From Acanthochromis polyacanthus (taxonomy: Eukaryota; Chordata; Actinopteri; Pomacentridae): DNA of 64,000 bases. The position numbers were made by a program, and so were the translations under genes. Of the stretch, positions 60,609 to 64,000 are shown in pieces. The number at the start of each line of letters is the position of its first letter. The stretch's first letter is position 1. Location of the stretch: the NCBI RefSeq assembly GCF_021347895.1, contig NC_067114.1, forward strand, positions 30,046,373 to 30,110,372, read 5' to 3'. The notes below the pieces were generated by a model. The model had not been told where the DNA came from, did no database searches, and saw only the letters and a list, made by a program, of their open reading frames with translations.

Positions 60609-61807
60609 CAAAACATGTGATGGCCTCTCATGCCCGGTGTTAATTGTGTGTGTGAACATGTTGACATTAGATCATCTCTCCTCACTTTCTTCCTCTCGGT
60701 CCCTCTATTCTACCTTCTTCTTCTCGTCTCACTCCTTCATTTCCACAGACTGGAGGAGCTTTGTTTTGAATTATTTTTGTTATTTTATGTTTATTTTGTC
60801 TGCATAATGTAGTATTTTAGGGCCGAACAGCCTTGATGGCACCAAACCAACTGGAGAAGATCCAGATCCTCGGTTGTTCTGTAAAAGTTGAAATCCACCA
60901 TAAGCAGGACTTTGACAAATTTGCAGGTTCTTCAAATGGAGCAAAGATTAAAGATTGTTTGCCTCATACACACATAGAGAGACTCGCCGGTACACAAATA
61001 GTCCTGATAAAAAGTTCAGATAAACGAACCTACAGGAGCCAACAATGACCCAGGACGCACACACAATGAAAACACTTACAGCAAGTAAACAAAGATGGAA
61101 ACATTACAGAATCTAAACTATTAAATTCAGCTGGCTTTGCAAGCATTTGTTATGAGGAGAGAAGCTATTGACATCCACGTCCAGGACTCACACAATGTGC
61201 TGTTTTTCTAGATTCTTATCCATCATATGGTACCTTCAGGGAGAACTCTGATGGCTCCCAGATTCATTCTACAGCAACACAACAAGAACAAACGTCCAGT
61301 CAGAGTCACACACAGCTATCATCAGCCACTAGAAGAACAACAGATGCAGCAGATGTTCTGGCCTCCACATCATGGAGACAGTCCTGGATTAGTGCCTTAA
61401 AATGTTGTCTATGCCTGAAAAATGACCTGTGATGGGCAAAAAATGTAAGAAATGTTTGCTATGGCCACACACTTCTTCATGTACGGGGATGACAAAGTGA
61501 CGTCTGTCATTACCAACTTTTAATAAAATTTCTAAATTGATCATAGTGAACACAGTACAACAATAAGCCACCTTTAAAACCTTGTTCTGGGTTCAAACAA
61601 CATATTTTTGTGCCTGATTAGAAAGAAGACATAAAGACCAATAGACGAGGCTATGCCTAGTCACCAACCAATCATACCGAGCATCTTTAATTCTCTGAGT
61701 GGAGCCATCTATGAAAATAAGACCAACTACCAGAAGCAAGAAACAAACAAACATATATATCTGTGTAGATTCTCAGTCATCCAGGTCAGTTGTAATGTGG
61801 AAATGAA
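60605..61807. other. unique sequence
   Basis: A 71-codon frame at 60833-61048 has no recognised domain. Nothing else is supported. Confidence 0.4.
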
Positions 61808-62042
61808 TGTTGATGAAATTTAACTTATTTTTCTTCAGAGACTTCAGGTTGTTCGTGATGTTTTGTAAAAAGATAATTCCTTAAATATGAACATTTTCAG
61901 AATGTTCTTTTTTGCACTAAAGCAAAAACAACCGTTAGGAGTTGTGGTTATTTGTAGGTTGTGATGCTGTGGTTTTATTGGTCACTTGAGATGAAATTGG
62001 GCTGAACGTTTCCCCTGGACTAAAATGAGTTTGACTCCCCTG
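61808..62042 (+). mobile_element. hAT-like element, copy D (right half)
   Basis: TTATTTTTCTTCAGAGACTTC, AGGTTGTTCGTGATGTTTTG, TGAACATTTTCAGAATGT and TTGGGCTGAACG precede the terminus GAGTTTGACTCCCCTG. This is the right half of the family represented by the complete copy at 24412-25315, but with a different internal segment in place of the T-rich array. The left end is missing. Confidence 0.7.
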
Positions 62043-62428
62043 ATCTTGCATTTTTCACTCCAACAACTGAGTGTAAGAGACCATCTAGTGACACAGCCTA
62101 TATCTTTTCTCATTTTCTTTGCCTCTGACCTACAAATCCTCCTCCTGAACTCGTTCTCTTTTCCTCTCTCCCTCTGTCTAAACATAGAACCTCTTTTCCA
62201 TCCACTCCATCTAATTTCCTCATTAACCTGTGTGTGTGTGTCTGTGAGTGTGTGTGAGTGAGATTGACATGGGAACTCTGCTATAAAGACCTTCACTGCA
62301 AATGAGATTCTCTCCCCTATTGGCATTTAATTATCCACAGCAAAACACACACACACACCAGAGTATCTATAAAAGTCTGAGTTTCCACAGTGATTCTCTC
62401 CGTTTCTGCATTCACTCTTGTAAAAGTG

Positions 62429-62429
<1 letters not shown>

Positions 62430-62504
<75 letters not shown>
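62430..62504. repeat. (CA)n microsatellite, about 37 units
   Basis: Uninterrupted CA run, about 100 bases from an oppositely oriented TG run. Confidence 0.95.
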
Positions 62505-62505
<1 letters not shown>

Positions 62506-62604
62506 AACAAAATGAGACAGAGATGCTGTCTGTCTGACAGATGTTCCCTCTGTGTGCGTTTTCTAGTCGACACACATCTGTCCTTTCCAACAGAGACGCT
62601 GCTA

Positions 62605-62721
<117 letters not shown>

Positions 62722-62837
62722 CGGAGGAGAAGGCAGATGAGACTGGACTGACCACCTGCTCACTGACAGAACTGAAGACGTTTCATAATCCTGAAAACCT
62801 CATTCATGTTGCTGCTTTAGAAACACAGACACATCCG

Positions 62838-62858
62838 CACACACACACACACACACAC
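62838..62858. repeat. (CA)n microsatellite
   Basis: About ten CA units. Confidence 0.95.
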
Positions 62859-63386
62859 TCGTCACATTGTGGGTGTCGCTGCATGTCTGTGTGTGTCCCT
62901 TCACCTGTCAATACCAAAGTTATTGATGAGACAGCGCAGCAATAGACTGAAGGGACAGAGACTCCTCCTCTTCTTCAGTCACACACCAGCGCATCACCGT
63001 CCAGATCTCTGAGGCTTTATCAAACCTCCCACTGGTGGTGTTAGAAATTTATTGCCCCAAAACCTGCATTGATGCATCATTTGATAGGTGAAGGGACTTT
63101 CAGACTCAGACTCTAATGACAGTTAATGACAGAGAACATTAGTGGTGCTAAGCTGCCCTGAGCTGAGCAGCCAAGAAATCAGGTTTTTCACTTACAACTA
63201 CTCTGAGCAGAGGATTAGGCCAGTTTCAAATGTCTTTTATAACCATTTTAAATACAGTCTGCTTTTTCCCCTTCTTTTTGACTGTTTGGTTTCTGATAGA
63301 AGCTTGTCTTGGATCTGGGAAGATCAGAATGGTCCAGATGCAGTTCAGAAACTCCACTTTTACAAACAAGTGGTGTCTTTTATCAC
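62859..63386. other. unique sequence
   Basis: No feature supported. Confidence 0.4.
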
Positions 63387-63510
63387 CAGAATCAGAATCA
63401 GAATCACTTTATTCATCCCCGAAGGGAATTTCAGTTGTCAGGGTTTTTATCTGTTTAATTTTGAATTGAATAGCCTGACTGCTGATGGCAAGAAAGATTT
63501 CCTACCATGA
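63387..63510 (-). mobile_element. retroelement-derived dispersed repeat fragment
   Basis: A (AGAATC)n run of three units leads into CACTTTATTCATCCCCGAAG, GGAATTTCAGTTGT and GCCTGACTGCTGATGGCAAG. The TTTATTxATCCCCGAGGGGAAATTC signature recurs in many teleost genomes. If the hexamer run is a retroelement tail, the element lies on the minus strand. No coding capacity remains and the family is not certain. Confidence 0.45.
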
Positions 63511-64000
63511 GAACTTTACTCAACAGATTGTGAAAATGTCAACAGTTTTGTGAGCAGAACTTTGAAGAAGCATGTTATTTTTGTTGTTAACATATCCATA
63601 TGGTGTTTTTTATATACTGGAAGCCACATCATGAGCAGATGCCAGCTTAAAACCTCAGTGTACCAATGACAGCCTCAAAAACAGAGATTCAGATTTGGGG
63701 CGTTTCGGATGTAACTAGCATAAGGTACTAATTCTATCAACTTTTGCACCACTATTCTCCTTCAGAATCTGGTTTCAGTTGAAACGTGTGTGACTGAAAG
63801 ACATTATAAGCTGCCAGTATGTAGCATAGAGTTTTACAGGGTTTGTGCAGGTAAAGGTGAGCTGGTGTGCTCAAACTGCAGCTAGTGGTAACTGATGAGT
63901 GGAGAGAGAAAAAAATGACTTCATAGATCTGCACTTTATAGCAGAAGTAAAGATGCTGAGTAACATTTTAGCTATTTAAAGACAGGAATGAATTAGTTTT
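63511..64000. other. unique sequence to window end
   Basis: No feature supported. Confidence 0.4.

Overview
The window reads as non-coding DNA from a ray-finned fish, most likely a teleost and probably a spiny-rayed (acanthomorph) one. The signs are dense long (CA)n/(TG)n microsatellites, a tRNA-derived SINE with an L2-type tail, L2-like and Rex1/CR1-like LINE 3' ends, Tc1 remnants, and several MITE-like DNA transposon families (hAT-like, TTAA-flanked piggyBac-like and others). I see no host protein-coding exon, rRNA or functional tRNA that I would defend. The longest open frames all lie in simple repeats, minisatellites or purine tracts and are artefacts of periodicity.

Layout. 0-6 kb: a 10-bp minisatellite next to an L2 tail, an hAT-like copy, a piggyBac-like MITE, a CpG-richer patch with GC box and TATA-like box, a LINE tail and a 214-bp Tc1-family MITE with TA flanks. 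6-20 kb: mostly unique sequence with an L2 ORF remnant at 9.05 kb, a perfect CTCF-type motif at 11.92 kb, purine tracts, two perfect AGGTCA DR1 sites and a CA-rich cluster at 13.9-14.6 kb. 20-33 kb: a second piggyBac-like copy, SINE, Rex1-like fragment, hAT-like copies (one complete, with an 8-bp target-site duplication), a possible Tc1 N-terminal remnant, a TG/CA inverted pair, a tandem piggyBac-like unit, and at 32.4 kb a MITE-like element flanked by an exact 8-bp duplication and nested inside another dispersed repeat. 33-40 kb: large CA tracts, a purine/pyrimidine-asymmetric block and a GC-richer block at 38.1-39.5 kb with promoter-like boxes and an 11-bp tandem array of RGGTCA-like half-sites in DR5 spacing. 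41-53 kb: a 607-bp inverted-repeat element, a second DR5-like array at 44.3 kb, further dispersed repeats, two abutting MITEs, and CTCF- and RFX-like motifs. 53-64 kb: a decayed Tc1 transposase fragment, an uninterrupted 44-copy tetranucleotide array, a 36-copy 34-bp minisatellite with internal block duplications, two strong hairpins, an inverted-repeat element embedded in a CA microsatellite, another hAT-like fragment and a TG/CA pair.

No genes can be said to work together here. The nearest thing to a functional hypothesis is regulatory: hormone-receptor-type direct repeats (two DR5-like arrays, two DR1 sites), six X-box-like sites, and CTCF-type motifs scattered through a gene-free stretch that may be an intron or intergenic interval. 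Repeat family names rest on my recall of teleost repeats and on terminal structure and duplications visible in the sequence, not on a database search.
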